NCBI GenBank assembly: GCA_041752395.1
Contig: JBGSWN010000063.1
Coordinates: forward strand, 3,840-67,839
DNA from: UBA6168 sp041752395
GTDB lineage: Bacteria > Bacteroidota > Bacteroidia > Chitinophagales > Saprospiraceae
Reading direction: 5' to 3'
Length of the DNA: 64,000 nt
The position numbers and the translations under genes are program-made. Within the stretch, counting starts at the first letter, position 1, and each line of letters starts with the position of its first letter. This document shows, in pieces, positions 18,501-27,206 of this stretch. Under the pieces are notes generated by a model. It searched no databases, was not told where the DNA came from, and saw only the letters and a program-made list of their open reading frames with translations.

Positions 18501-18922
18501 TAAATGTCCTGAAACCCGTCGCCATTGATGTCAACGACAGAAACGCCCGTTTTTATGCCCCCCATAGCACCAACGCCAGCCTTCTCCGTGATGTCTTCAA
18601 ACTTGAAATTGCCTTTGTTCAAATACAGGCGATTCGATGTTTGCGTAGCTGAAAAATACACATCCTGCAACCCATCATTGTTGACATCGAGGATGGCCAC
18701 TCCCCCACCGTTGTACAAATAGGAGTTGGTGATAATGTTTTCTTGAAAAGTTTCTTTGATGTTATTTGAGAAATCAATCCCAGAGGACGCTGGCTTCATC
18801 AGCTCAAAATGTATATCTGTCGCAGTTGACACGTTTTGATTGGCGTCTGAATCCTCCACTTTACTATTACAAGACATCAACAAAATAGCGCAAAACGCAC
18901 AAGGGGCAATCAGTTTTTTCAT
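15545..18922 (-). CDS. FG-GAP/VCBS repeat lipoprotein with ASPIC/UnbV domain
   Basis: 1125 residues from ATG 18922, the start of a lipoprotein signal (CAFCAILLMSC, lipidated C18). Longer in-frame starts upstream lack a signal. Many FG-GAP/VCBS repeats with Ca-binding loops are visible (DVNNDGLQDVYF, DFNGDGFLDVYVGND, DFDNDGKKDLYITNG), consistent with a beta-propeller on the cell surface. An ASPIC/UnbV module follows at about 530-610 (GVGAKIRIKQGE, then GLGNASTVQKLEIKWPNGK), after which a second block of repeats runs to the C-terminus. Such proteins are common in Bacteroidota and often lie near polymer-use genes. The ligand is unknown; none of the neighbours suggests one. Confidence 0.88.
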   Translation of the reverse strand: MKKLIAPCAFCAILLMSCNSKVEDSDANQNVSTATDIHFELMKPASSGIDFSNNIKETFQENIITNSYLYNGGGVAILDVNNDGLQDVYFSATQTSNRLYLNKGNFKFEDITEKAGVGAMGGIKTGVSVVDINGDGFQDIYVCRSGIQPTDLRANLLYINNGNSTFTEKAKEYGLDDRSASNHANFFDVDNDGDLDVYVLNHPVAWAEVNRVRAKQASQGGPITRITTPVDEWESDKFFRNDGNGHFTNISVEMGINNRAWGLSVTVSDFNGDGFLDVYVGNDYVEPDILYINQRRKGFKDEIWKYFRHTSNHTMGVDIADFNNDGKIDIASLDMTAADNQRQKELMTTMKQERYHSLVQYGYGNQQMRNMLQLNTGDVAEDGSTFSDIGQVAGVWATDWSWSPLLADFDNDGKKDLYITNGYRRDVTNLDYLNYTVDSVMKIGGLNNTNFKTIDEYLKKIPSKPLQNYMFKNKDGIQFQNVSNEWGMQETSYSNGSAYADLDNDGDLDLVVNQLDGKALVYQNQSVGRADGNWLQVSLKGEPSNPTGVGAKIRIKQGEGIQYEEMTPTRGFFSSSQAIFHFGLGNASTVQKLEIKWPNGKVQMLENIQANQRLELKIADAKKGEWEQLPKSAPIFQVAKNSGIDFRHTDDDFNDFNREWLIPHAFSNLGPNIAVADVNNDGLEDFFVGGARNQAGALFIQQKNSSFKRTASPAFEADISFEDMGCVFFDADGDKDLDLCVVSGGSTYDAGSSNYQDRLYLNDGKGNFTKASDGTLPAITASGSCVAPFDFDQDGDLDLIVGGMVTPGRYPEAPQTLMLQNNGGKFTDVCAVNAPKLARIGMVNDLVWADLDGDKSEELIVTGEWLPITIFKNNKGKLEDATAKFGLDQSNGWWNCVQAVDFDKDGDVDILAGNLGLNSRFKPSQSQPIELFAADFDKNGSIDPVMAWYQGGKQYPVAQLDVLLKQMSSLKKDFVYHRAYGMATMESIFKKAALDASQKFLAKTFATTFYENKGGSFIAHELPVSAQLSTSNQILAEDFNHDGILDLMLVGNSFRSEVESGRYDAGSGTVLLGDGKNGFKEMPNWESGFWAKKEARDLVKIKLANGQSMYLIANNNDILEAYLSK

Positions 18923-18972
18923 GATAAAATGACTACAAATTTGGAAGGTTTTTTTGGCCAAATTTTGAAACA

Positions 18973-18980
18973 CAAAGGTA
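18973..18980 (-). promoter_or_regulatory. Putative -7 element for the FG-GAP/ASPIC lipoprotein gene
   Basis: On the minus strand the sequence reads TACCTTTG, a perfect TAnnTTTG box, 51 bp upstream of the ATG at 18922. A -33 TTTG at standard spacing is not evident. Confidence 0.4.
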
Positions 18981-19137
18981 ACAAATGACCAATGTGATTC
19001 TTCATGAGGGAAAAATGTGCCGGTTTTTCAGAACATATTTTGATAAAATTACATTTTTGGCTTCTTATTTGCATTAATTTCTATGTGTAAACAGGCTGAG
19101 TATCTTGAATCTTGGCCTTGAACCAACGAGTTACATC

Positions 19138-20103
19138 ATGAAAAAGCAAGTAATACTCCTCATTTTTTCAACTTTGTGCTTGAGCGCAGCGGCACAATAC
19201 ACAGAGGTCGGTGCATTTATCGGCACTTCCAATTATATCGGCGACTTGAGCGGTCAACGACTTTCCAACCAGGAATATCATGGCGCCCTCGGCGTTTTTG
19301 GCAGGTACAATGCAAACAAGCGCTTTGCTGCGAAAGCCTCCTTGACCAAAGGGATGCTCAGTGGAACGGACGCAACTGCTCGCTCTTTGGAAATTCGGGA
19401 ACGGAACCTGAGTTTTCGGTCCTATCTAACGGAATTGGCCGTGACTGGTGAAATGAACCTTTCTGAGTACAATATTCGGGCAGGAAAAGGCAGCGTTCCT
19501 TATGTTTTCATGGGTTTGGCAGTAACCCGTTTCAATCCACAAGCCGAGATTCGTGGCGTTTGGCATGATTTGCAGCCGCTTCATACGGAAGGGAAAAAAT
19601 ACACTCGGAATACACTCGCAGTGCCTTTTGGGCTAGGTATGCGCTTCAATATTAGTTACAAACTGAACTTTGGGTTGGAATTCGGGGCTCGATTCACTTC
19701 TACCGACTACTTGGACGATGTGAGCACCTATTACCCAGATGTTTTCGGAATGCGAAGCACATCGCCCATGTCGGCAGCCCTCAGTTACCGAAGCCCCGAG
19801 GTTACTGGTACTTTCGGTGAGAATCCAGTGGGCAAACCCCGAGGTGATATGGCAAATAATGACTGGTACCTTTTTGCTGGAATTAATGTTTCCGTGAACC
19901 TTACGGATAAATATGGACTGGATTTTGATGAAAAATATGACGTTTTCAAAACAAAACCTGAAAAACCTCAAAAAGAGAAATCAAATCGAAACAAATTGGA
20001 AAGTTCAAAGTACAAGCAAAAGAGAGTTCCTTTTTGGAAGAAAAACGAAATGGAACCAATCGTAAAGAAACGTACCGCCACAACGAAACCAACAAAGAAA
20101 TAG
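19138..20103 (+). CDS. DUF6089-family outer-membrane protein
   Basis: 321 residues from ATG 19138, the first codon of the signal peptide (MKKQVILLIFSTL...SAAAQ); an upstream TTG frame adds only a polar stretch. The mature N-terminus YTEVGAFIGTSNYIGDL is the signature of DUF6089, and VPYVFMGLAVTRFNPQA and LNFGLEFGARFTSTDYLDDV are family strands of a small beta-barrel. A positively charged tail of about 45 residues (KPEKPQKEKSNRNKLESSK) follows and is unusually long. Function is unknown, but Bacteroidota relatives are abundant envelope proteins. Confidence 0.85.
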   Translation: MKKQVILLIFSTLCLSAAAQYTEVGAFIGTSNYIGDLSGQRLSNQEYHGALGVFGRYNANKRFAAKASLTKGMLSGTDATARSLEIRERNLSFRSYLTELAVTGEMNLSEYNIRAGKGSVPYVFMGLAVTRFNPQAEIRGVWHDLQPLHTEGKKYTRNTLAVPFGLGMRFNISYKLNFGLEFGARFTSTDYLDDVSTYYPDVFGMRSTSPMSAALSYRSPEVTGTFGENPVGKPRGDMANNDWYLFAGINVSVNLTDKYGLDFDEKYDVFKTKPEKPQKEKSNRNKLESSKYKQKRVPFWKKNEMEPIVKKRTATTKPTKK

Positions 20104-20131
20104 GTGCAATATTAATTGTGCTTACCCAAGG

Positions 20132-20169
20132 AGTGGTTCAGGTTTAGGCTTGAGCCACTTATTTTTTTT
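20132..20169 (+). terminator. Intrinsic terminator of the DUF6089 gene
   Basis: AGTGGTTCA (20132-20140) pairs with TGAGCCACT (20151-20159) with one G-U pair, followed by TATTTTTTTT. It lies between convergent genes. Confidence 0.75.
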
Positions 20170-20177
20170 GCAAAAAA

Positions 20178-20372
20178 CTAATCGAATAAGCCTTGCACCT
20201 TCTCCTCGGCTTCACGGAGTTTTTCTCGACAGAATTTCAACAATTCCGAGGCTCGGTTTACTTTTTCAGAAAGGTCGTCCATGCTCACCGTTGCTTCTTG
20301 AAGGCTTGAAACTATTCCTTGCAACTCCAGTAAAGCAGCTTCATAACTTAATTTGGATTTTTGTTTTGTCAT
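20178..20372 (-). CDS. xseB: Exodeoxyribonuclease VII small subunit
   Basis: 64 residues, slightly short for XseB but with the full pattern: SYEAALLELQGIVSSLQE, then VSMDDLSEKVNRASELLKFC and REKLREAEEKVQGLF. It assembles with XseA into the nuclease that degrades single-stranded DNA to oligonucleotides. Its ATG overlaps the xseA stop (ATGA at 20369-20372), which secures both the start and a translationally coupled operon. Confidence 0.93.
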   Translation of the reverse strand: MTKQKSKLSYEAALLELQGIVSSLQEATVSMDDLSEKVNRASELLKFCREKLREAEEKVQGLFD

Positions 20373-21604
20373 TTGTCTATTTTTTTGATTGCAGAATAAA
20401 ACCTACCTGATTTCATCTGAACCGTTATTTCATCGGCCAGCTCCAATTGTTCAATGTCATTTATTTGCTTTCCATTTTTGAAAACCATTGCAAATCCTCT
20501 TTTAAAAGCCGCCTCTGGCCCTAACAGTTGGACAATATTTTCAAAACTATCTAACTGTAATTTTGCCTGCATAAAACAGTTTTTCAAAATGCTCGGTACG
20601 TCTTTTTCAATAAAATCGAGCATTTGATATTGTTGATTGAAACTGGTTTTTACTTGATAGCCAATGAGTTGTGATAAATATTGGAGCCTAGCGCTTTTTT
20701 CCTGAATAGCTTGCGTCGCCACTTTTTTTACTTCCGCAACCAGGTTGAGCACCTGCGATTCATAGTTCAGGTTGTGGTGCAAAATAAAATCAGCGACCGC
20801 CGTTGGTGTTTTGAGTGAAGTATTTGCCACTAAGTCTAGCACCGTTTCATCTACGTCATGGCCGATTCCCACCAACACTGGTAGTGGCATATTTGCCACA
20901 GCTTTAGCTAATAAAAAACTGTCAAACGCCGCCAAATCAAGCCTTGCCCCCCCACCCCGAATGATGATGACCACATCAAAATCTTCCGGATTTTGAGCGA
21001 GAATTTCAAGCTGGGTAGTTGTCTCTTTTTCCACCAAAACCCCTTGGACAGCAATCGGAAAAAAGCTGACCTGGAACCTGTACCCAAAAGAATTGGAGGA
21101 AAGATGCTTTGTGAAATCCTGAAACCCTGCTGCATTTTCCGAACTCAAAACCGCCACCCGCTGTATAACACTGGGTATTTTTAGCTCCCCATTTTTTTGC
21201 AGTAAATTAAGTGCCTGCAATTTCCTGATGGTTTCTCTTCGCTGCAGCTCCAACTTACCCAAAGTATGTGCTGGGTCTATGTCTTCCAGCATCAATTTCA
21301 GCCCAAACCGCTCGTGAAACTCAGGTTTTGCCAGAAACAATATTTCCATGCCTGGCTGTAGCAGGGTATCAAGGTCCTGGCCTATTTTCTTTTGAAGTGC
21401 CCGGTAATTTTTTGACCAAATAACGGCTTGGGCTTGCGCAATGATTTCATCGTTGTCCTCTTTTTTTTGCACCAAATCCAAGTAAAAATGCCCTTTGGAA
21501 GACTTCACATCGGACAGTTCCGCACGAATCCAAAGTGATTCTGGCAGGTTGAGTGCTATCACCCGGCGGATAAACTCATTGAATTCAAATAGGGTATGTG
21601 ACAT
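20369..21604 (-). CDS. xseA: Exodeoxyribonuclease VII large subunit
   Basis: 411 residues from ATG 21604 (MSHTLFEFNEFIRRV). The longer frame to 21658 adds residues that read back through the upstream terminator and is rejected. An N-terminal OB fold (LWIRAELSDVKSSKGHFYLDL) is followed by the catalytic domain with DVVIIIRGGGARLDLAAFDS and GIGHDVDETVLDLVANTSL then KTPTAVADF, the XseA hallmarks. The family's usual IGHE-TD is GHDVD here. A long helical segment and a short C-terminal beta region follow. A TATTTTCG -7-like box lies at 21631-21638 on the minus strand. Confidence 0.95.
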   Translation of the reverse strand: MSHTLFEFNEFIRRVIALNLPESLWIRAELSDVKSSKGHFYLDLVQKKEDNDEIIAQAQAVIWSKNYRALQKKIGQDLDTLLQPGMEILFLAKPEFHERFGLKLMLEDIDPAHTLGKLELQRRETIRKLQALNLLQKNGELKIPSVIQRVAVLSSENAAGFQDFTKHLSSNSFGYRFQVSFFPIAVQGVLVEKETTTQLEILAQNPEDFDVVIIIRGGGARLDLAAFDSFLLAKAVANMPLPVLVGIGHDVDETVLDLVANTSLKTPTAVADFILHHNLNYESQVLNLVAEVKKVATQAIQEKSARLQYLSQLIGYQVKTSFNQQYQMLDFIEKDVPSILKNCFMQAKLQLDSFENIVQLLGPEAAFKRGFAMVFKNGKQINDIEQLELADEITVQMKSGRFYSAIKKIDK

Positions 21605-21635
21605 GAACAGTTGATGGATTTCAGAATGTGCGAAA

Positions 21636-21675
21636 ATAGAACGGCCTGTTGGAATCACACCAACAGGCCGTTTTA
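21636..21675. terminator. Intrinsic terminator between the thioredoxin-like gene and xseA
   Basis: ACGGCCTGTTGG (21641-21652) pairs perfectly with CCAACAGGCCGT (21660-21671). It lies 20 bp past the stop of the thioredoxin-like gene on the minus strand, so xseA needs its own promoter. Confidence 0.85.
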
Positions 21676-21691
21676 TTTATTTTTCCCCTAA

Positions 21692-22252
21692 TTAATTCTT
21701 GGGAAGTGACTTGTAGTTCTTTTGGTAGGTTTCCCATGGGGTTTTTAGGTGCTCGTTGCGACCAAAATAAGTGGCAATCGTTTCAAACTCCTTCGTATCC
21801 CGATAGCCGGGGATGGCCTGAATCACATCCTTTTTTTCATCCAAAAAAACTACCGTCGGGAAACTCAACTGGCCACGGGTGATTTCGGCAGCCAATTCAT
21901 GGTAGCCCCGCATTCCATTTTTCACAAACTTGTAGGTCTTTTCCTTGAAAACGATGTCCTGCTTTTGCTCTGCATCAAATTTGACGGCGTAGTAGTTTTC
22001 GTTAATATACTTGGCCAAGCAGGCATCGCTGAAAGTGGTGGCGTCCATGCGCTTGCACCAGCCGCACCAGTCTGTGTAAACATCAACGACAACTTTTTTG
22101 GGCTGGGTCTTGGATTTTTCCATCATCTGCTCCCAGGTCATCCATTTGATGGCATCACGGCCTTCTGTCGTAGCTGACGGATCCAATTTCTTAAAAGAAA
22201 AAGCTGTCAACCCCAAAACCATGACTCCTATTCCAAACAATACTTTCTTCAT
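21692..22252 (-). CDS. Secreted thioredoxin-fold protein (CGWC active site)
   Basis: 186 residues from ATG 22252, where the hydrophobic signal MKKVLFGIGVMVLGLTAFSF starts. The thioredoxin fold has its active site in VVVDVYTDWCGWCKRMD (C63 and C66), the later cis-Pro region in LSFPTVVFLDE, and resembles the DsbD C-terminal/DUF255-type thioredoxins that act in the periplasm. It probably reduces or isomerises envelope disulfides, or passes electrons to a partner; no DsbD or partner is nearby. It has its own strong promoter and terminator and lies downstream of ribD. Confidence 0.85.
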   Translation of the reverse strand: MKKVLFGIGVMVLGLTAFSFKKLDPSATTEGRDAIKWMTWEQMMEKSKTQPKKVVVDVYTDWCGWCKRMDATTFSDACLAKYINENYYAVKFDAEQKQDIVFKEKTYKFVKNGMRGYHELAAEITRGQLSFPTVVFLDEKKDVIQAIPGYRDTKEFETIATYFGRNEHLKTPWETYQKNYKSLPKN

Positions 22253-22275
22253 TTTCAAAATTTCTTTTGTGAGGG

Positions 22276-22307
22276 CAAAATTACAAGCTAGGAACAGATT
22301 AGCCAAA
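22276..22307 (-). promoter_or_regulatory. Bacteroidota promoter of the thioredoxin-like gene
   Basis: On the minus strand TTTG (22304-22307), a 20-bp spacer and TAATTTTG (22276-22283) match the TTTG/TAnnTTTG consensus exactly. It sits 24 bp before the ATG at 22252 and supports that start over the longer frame. Confidence 0.65.
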
Positions 22308-22343
22308 AGAAAGAAGGTGTACAAACCACACTTTAAACAAAGT

Positions 22344-23393
22344 TTAACGGCCAACGATGGCATTACTAATAATTGTTAAAGTATCTGTTCCCATTTGATG
22401 CTGTGCAATGACTTCCCCGCTCGGAGTTGGAGCAAGAATCCCAGAACCAAGCCGAACAGGGGTTGAGAAAATAGCTGCCTCATCCCACAGGTTCCCGCTT
22501 AAAAACCGGTTGATGGTATCAGCGCCTCCCTCTACTATCATCGAACTGATTTGCTGCTGGAAAAGCAAGGTCATTAGTTTTTCAAGAAGACTGTCATCAA
22601 AATCCAATTCAATGAAACGCAAGTTCTCGGAAGATTTGTCGTCCGATTGTTTGGCTTGCGTCACAATCCAAGTCGGAGCAGAACCATCGAACAGCTTCAG
22701 ATTAGTGGGTAAACGGCGATCCCTATCCAATACAATTCGGAGCGGGGACTTGCCAAACCAGTGACGATTGGTAAGTGCTGGATCGTCGGTAGAAGCAGTG
22801 TTCGTACCTACCAAAATAGCATCCATTTCGGACCTGCCTTTGTGGGCCAAAATTTGTGAAAATTGGTTGCTTAACCACACTTGTTTTCCCGGAACCCCCA
22901 TGAAACCATCCACAGATTTGGCAAATTTCAATTGAATAAATGGCCGCTTTTTGGAAGCAAAAACGTTGCGGATATCGCTTGGCAGCATTGTTTGGTCACC
23001 ACAGATTCCAGTTTCAACTACTACCCCAGCCTTTCGCAAAATCTCAACCCCTTTGCCAGCAACTGCTGGAGTTTTATCCAAACTGGCAATCACCACCTTT
23101 GGGATTCGCTGCCGCAAAATCAGGTCAGTGCAAGCAGGTGTTTTTCCATGAAAACAGCAGGGTTCGAGCGAAACATAGAGCGTTGATTTTGAAATTAAAT
23201 GACTGTCGGACTCAGGTACATTGGCAATGCAATTAACCTCGGCATGAGCCTTGCCATATTCCCGATGCCACCCTTCGCCGATGATGCGGCCCTCATATAC
23301 CAACACAGCGCCCACCATTGGGTTTGGGCTTACACTGCCAGCGCCCAATCTGGCTAAATCAAAACAGCGCTGCATGAAAATTTCGTCTGTCAT
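22344..23393 (-). CDS. ribD: Bifunctional riboflavin deaminase/reductase
   Basis: 349 residues from ATG 23393 (MTDEIFMQRCFDLARLG), the family N-terminus. The deaminase domain has the zinc site HAEVNC (H50, E52), PCC (78-80) and C88. The reductase domain (about 145-345) contains FIQLKFAKSVDGFMG, DAILVGTNTASTDDP, LRIVLDRDRRLP and SMIVEGGADTINRF. It performs the second and third steps of riboflavin synthesis from GTP. No other rib gene is adjacent. A 24-residue upstream extension in the same frame is not family sequence. Confidence 0.95.
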   Translation of the reverse strand: MTDEIFMQRCFDLARLGAGSVSPNPMVGAVLVYEGRIIGEGWHREYGKAHAEVNCIANVPESDSHLISKSTLYVSLEPCCFHGKTPACTDLILRQRIPKVVIASLDKTPAVAGKGVEILRKAGVVVETGICGDQTMLPSDIRNVFASKKRPFIQLKFAKSVDGFMGVPGKQVWLSNQFSQILAHKGRSEMDAILVGTNTASTDDPALTNRHWFGKSPLRIVLDRDRRLPTNLKLFDGSAPTWIVTQAKQSDDKSSENLRFIELDFDDSLLEKLMTLLFQQQISSMIVEGGADTINRFLSGNLWDEAAIFSTPVRLGSGILAPTPSGEVIAQHQMGTDTLTIISNAIVGR

Positions 23394-23644
23394 TTTGCGT
23401 TTAGTTTTGCCGAAGGCAAAGGAAATTAAAACTTGCGGGACAAATACTATTTCATGTCCAAACAACCTTTCCAGACTTTCGTTTGTCTATCAAACTGCGT
23501 TAAACGGCTAAACAAAGCAAGATTTGGAGAGAATTTTGGCAACTTCGCCACGAATTTTACCCTAACATCCAAAATGAAGGCAAAACAGAAATACAAGAAC
23601 CTGACTTTCAATTGTTTATGAAAAATAATTTTAAACGTTCAACG

Positions 23645-24967
23645 ATGATAAAAAAAAGTTTTACCATGCTTTGGGTAGTTTTGGGCATTTCCAGCCTTGT
23701 TGCCCAGACGAACAAAATCAACTTCACAGAATATGACTTGCCCAACGGGCTGCATGTAATTCTCCATGAAGACCATTCGACGCCGATTGTGGCCGTATCG
23801 GTTTTGTACCACGTTGGCTCCAAAAATGAAAAACCAGAACGCACAGGTTTTGCGCATTTTTTCGAGCACTTGTTGTTTGAAGGTTCCGCAAATATCGCCC
23901 GTGGCGAATTTGACGACTACATCCAAAAGGCAGGTGGCACCAATAATGCCAATACCAGTTGGGATCGCACCTTTTACTATGAGGTGTTGCCATCGAACCA
24001 AGTCGGCCTGGGTCTTTGGCTGGAATCCGAAAGGATGCTTCAAGCAAAAGTGGAAGAAGTCGGCATCGAGACCCAGCGGCAAGTGGTGAAAGAGGAACGC
24101 CGCCAGCGTATTGACAATCAACCCTACGGCACAGTGCTGGAGGAATCCATGAAGCGGGCTTTCCGCAACCATCCCTACAAATGGCCAATCATCGGCTACA
24201 TGGAGCACTTGGATGCTGCGCAAGAAGCTGATTACAAGCAGTTTTACGCAGATTTTTATGTTCCAAACAATGCAACACTTTCCATTGCAGGAGATATCAA
24301 AATTGACGAAGTAAAAACCTTGGTCAACACCTATTTCGCTGGAATTCCGATGAAAAAAGACCCGTATCGCCCCAAGATTGTAGAGCCAGAATTGGGCGGC
24401 GAAGTTCGGGATACCATTTTTGACAACATCCAATTGCCAGCAGTCATTCAAACCTACCGCATCCCAGCGCAAGGCACACCTGATTTTTATGCTGTCACGA
24501 TGCTTTCGCAATTGCTTTCGCAAGGTGAAAGTTCAAGGCTTCACAAAGCGCTGATTGACGAGCAGCAGAAGGCGCTTTTTGTCGGTAATTTCCCGCTTTC
24601 TTTGGAAGACCCAGGCGTTTCGATTGCTTTTGGAATCTGCAACGGTGGCATTGACCCGAAGAACGTGGAAGCCAGCATGGACGCAGAAGTCAACAAGGTT
24701 CAAAATGAACTGATTTCTGAGAATGAGTTCCAAAAACTGCGCAACCAAGTGGAGAACGATTTTATAACCACCAATGAAACCGTCCAAGGAATTGCTGAGA
24801 GTTTGGCCAATTACCACACGTATTTTGGCGAAGCCAACCTGATCAACACGGAGATTGACCGCTACATGAAAGTGACTCGGGAGGACATACAGCGAGTAGC
24901 CAAAAAGTATTTTACGAAGAACAACCGAGTAGTTTTGTACTACTTGCCAAAACCTTCCAATCCTTAA
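23645..24967 (+). CDS. M16 family zinc metallopeptidase (catalytic member)
   Basis: 440 residues from ATG 23645, first codon of the signal peptide (MIKKSFTMLW...SLVAQ); ATG 23618 is an alternative. The inverted zinc motif HFFEH (H71, E74, H75) is intact in GFAHFFEHLLFEGS, and the distal Glu lies in QVVKEERRQRIDN. The usual GTNNANTSWDRTFY substrate-binding stretch follows. The second half is the M16 C-terminal domain. It is a periplasmic peptidase half that normally pairs with an inactive partner, here the gene starting 87 bp downstream on the same strand. Confidence 0.92.
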   Translation: MIKKSFTMLWVVLGISSLVAQTNKINFTEYDLPNGLHVILHEDHSTPIVAVSVLYHVGSKNEKPERTGFAHFFEHLLFEGSANIARGEFDDYIQKAGGTNNANTSWDRTFYYEVLPSNQVGLGLWLESERMLQAKVEEVGIETQRQVVKEERRQRIDNQPYGTVLEESMKRAFRNHPYKWPIIGYMEHLDAAQEADYKQFYADFYVPNNATLSIAGDIKIDEVKTLVNTYFAGIPMKKDPYRPKIVEPELGGEVRDTIFDNIQLPAVIQTYRIPAQGTPDFYAVTMLSQLLSQGESSRLHKALIDEQQKALFVGNFPLSLEDPGVSIAFGICNGGIDPKNVEASMDAEVNKVQNELISENEFQKLRNQVENDFITTNETVQGIAESLANYHTYFGEANLINTEIDRYMKVTREDIQRVAKKYFTKNNRVVLYYLPKPSNP

Positions 24968-25054
24968 TATTGGATTATAACAAACGGTTTGAAATATTTC
25001 TAACCATGTGACTTTTTTGTTTTTTTAACCTAATCTAAAGATTATCAATCGTTT

Positions 25055-27127
25055 ATGAAAAAGATATTTTTTCTAAGAATAATGGTGCTGTTGTTCTTTG
25101 CACATGCGGCAAATGGACAGGAAGACTTTCGCAAAAATGCTCCAAAACCAGGGCCAGCACCCAAAATCGAACTGGGTAAAGCCGAGCAGTTTACGATGAA
25201 AAATGGCCTCAAAGTCATCGTTGTGGAAAACCACAAACTGCCAAGGGTAAATTTTCAAATATTTGTAGATGTGCCGCCGATGCTGGAAGGTGATTTTGCT
25301 GGCTACACTGGCTTGGCGGGCGAAATGCTCAGCAAAGGCACCACCACGAAATCCAAGTCCCAAATAGACGAGACCGTTGATTTCATGGGTGCATCCTTAA
25401 ACACTTCTTACGCTGGAGTGACAGGTAGCTGCCTCAGCCGCTACAAGGACAAGTTACTGGAAATCATGTCCGACGTTCTGTTGAACCCGAGTTTTCCTGC
25501 TGAAGAATTTGACAAGGTAAAAAAGCAAGCGGTTTCTGCATTGGCACAAGACAAGGACGACCCAAATGCCATTGCCGTAAACGTTGGAGCGGTGATGCGC
25601 AATGGCAAGGCGCACCCCTATGGAGAGGTCACTTCTGAAAAAAGCCTTGAGAAAATCACGGTTGATAAGTGCAAGGAGTTTTACCAGCAGTATTTCAAAC
25701 CAAATATTTCATACCTCATTGTGACGGGCGACATCACCCGGAAAGAAGTAGAGAAACTTGCGCCAAAATACTTTGGCAACTGGAAGATGGGTGAAGTAAA
25801 GCGCAACAATTACGACACCCCTCAAAAGCCCAAAGCCACGCAAGTTGATTTCGTGGACAAGGCCGGAGCTGTTCAATCTGTGGTCAACATCACCTATCCT
25901 ATTGAATTGAAACCGGGCACAGAGGACGTCATCAAAGCCAGTGTGATGAACACCGTTTTGGGTAGCTATTTTGGCAGCCGACTGATGTCGAATTTGCGGG
26001 AAGACAAAGCCTACACTTATGGTGCCCGCTCTTCCCTGAACACCGACCCTGTCATTGGAAATTTCAATGCCAATGCTAGTGTTCGCAATGAGGTGACGGA
26101 CAGTTCCATCACGCAGTTTTTGGTAGAACTGGAAAAATTGCGCAACGAAACCATGCCAGACGAGGAATTGAGTATGGTAAAAAATGTGATGACGGGCAAT
26201 TTTGCACGTTCATTGGAAGACCCTGAAACGGTAGCCAGGTTTGCTTTGAACACAGCTCGCTTTAATTTACCTGCCGACTATTATGAAAAATACCTTCAGC
26301 GTTTGAGCCAGGTTAATGCTGTCGATATCAAGGCGATGGCAAACAAGTACTTAGCCACTCAAAACGCCCATATTTTAGTGGTTGGCAACAAGGACGAAGT
26401 GGCAGCCAAGCTTGCTACTTTTTCCACCGATAAAAAGGTCAAATTCTACGATGTTTATGGCAATCCAATCGAGCAAACTGGGTTAGAAGTGCCAATGGGC
26501 ATCACTGCTCAGACGGTGCTTGACGATTACTTAATTGCGCTTGGTGGCAAAAAACTGGATGGCATCAAGTCGGTTTATTTAAACATGTCCGCCAGTATCC
26601 AAGGCATGGAAATGGTGACGGAAATGAACCAGATGGCGCCCAATAAGATAGATGTTGTCAACTCGATGATGGGCAACGTTATCATGGAATCAGTTTTCGA
26701 TGGGGAAAAAGGAATGAATATGAACATGGGCAGCAAGACCCCCATGGATGGCGTGGCGTTGGAGGATATGAAAGTGGATGCACATCTTTTTCCAGAGCGT
26801 TTTTACGGTAAATTAGGCGTGAAAACCGAACTGAAAGGAATCGAAATGATTGAGGGCAAAAAGGCCTACAAAATCTCAGTGGAATACCCTTCTGGATCTA
26901 AAAAGACGCATTATTTCGACATGGAAACTAATTTGAAAGTCAGGGAAATCGAAGACAAAGAAGGCAATTTGATTACCAACGAAATCACTAGCTACAAAGA
27001 AGTGGATGGTATCAAGTTCCCCGAAGTGGTTAAAATCACTGGCCTTGCCCCTATTCCTTTGATAATGACTACAAAAAACATTGAAATAAATGGAGATATG
27101 GATGCTAGCTTATTCATTGTAAAATAA
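25055..27127 (+). CDS. M16 family inactive partner subunit with a LolA-like C-terminal domain
   Basis: 690 residues with signal peptide (to NGQ). Two M16-like domains (about 35-250 and 195-440) are present, but the HxxEH position reads GLAGEML, so zinc-binding residues are absent and the protein is probably non-catalytic. The glycine and R/Y features of the M16 partner are visible (TYGARSSLNTDPVIGNFNA). Residues about 460-690 are an extra beta domain resembling LolA/outer-membrane lipoprotein-sorting folds (VLDDYLIALGGKKLDGIKSV, then MDMETNLKV-like FDMETNLKVREIED). It likely forms a heterodimer with the preceding gene product. Confidence 0.88.
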   Translation: MKKIFFLRIMVLLFFAHAANGQEDFRKNAPKPGPAPKIELGKAEQFTMKNGLKVIVVENHKLPRVNFQIFVDVPPMLEGDFAGYTGLAGEMLSKGTTTKSKSQIDETVDFMGASLNTSYAGVTGSCLSRYKDKLLEIMSDVLLNPSFPAEEFDKVKKQAVSALAQDKDDPNAIAVNVGAVMRNGKAHPYGEVTSEKSLEKITVDKCKEFYQQYFKPNISYLIVTGDITRKEVEKLAPKYFGNWKMGEVKRNNYDTPQKPKATQVDFVDKAGAVQSVVNITYPIELKPGTEDVIKASVMNTVLGSYFGSRLMSNLREDKAYTYGARSSLNTDPVIGNFNANASVRNEVTDSSITQFLVELEKLRNETMPDEELSMVKNVMTGNFARSLEDPETVARFALNTARFNLPADYYEKYLQRLSQVNAVDIKAMANKYLATQNAHILVVGNKDEVAAKLATFSTDKKVKFYDVYGNPIEQTGLEVPMGITAQTVLDDYLIALGGKKLDGIKSVYLNMSASIQGMEMVTEMNQMAPNKIDVVNSMMGNVIMESVFDGEKGMNMNMGSKTPMDGVALEDMKVDAHLFPERFYGKLGVKTELKGIEMIEGKKAYKISVEYPSGSKKTHYFDMETNLKVREIEDKEGNLITNEITSYKEVDGIKFPEVVKITGLAPIPLIMTTKNIEINGDMDASLFIVK

Positions 27128-27149
27128 GCATACCTAGTTCCCAAAAATA

Positions 27150-27186
27150 AAAAAGCCTCGACAGTCAAACTGTTGAGGCTTTTTTA
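27150..27186. terminator. Bidirectional intrinsic terminator between the M16 partner gene and iscA
   Basis: GCCTCGACAGT (27155-27165) pairs with ACTGTTGAGGC (27169-27179) with one G-U pair, a three-base loop and A/T runs on both sides. It serves two convergent genes. Confidence 0.9.
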
Positions 27187-27206
27187 TTTCGAGTTCTTTT
27201 TTGGTA

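Noticed and set aside
23639..24523. 294-codon ORF on the minus strand inside the M16 peptidase gene
   Set aside because: Shadow of a long conserved gene with clear catalytic motifs on the other strand.
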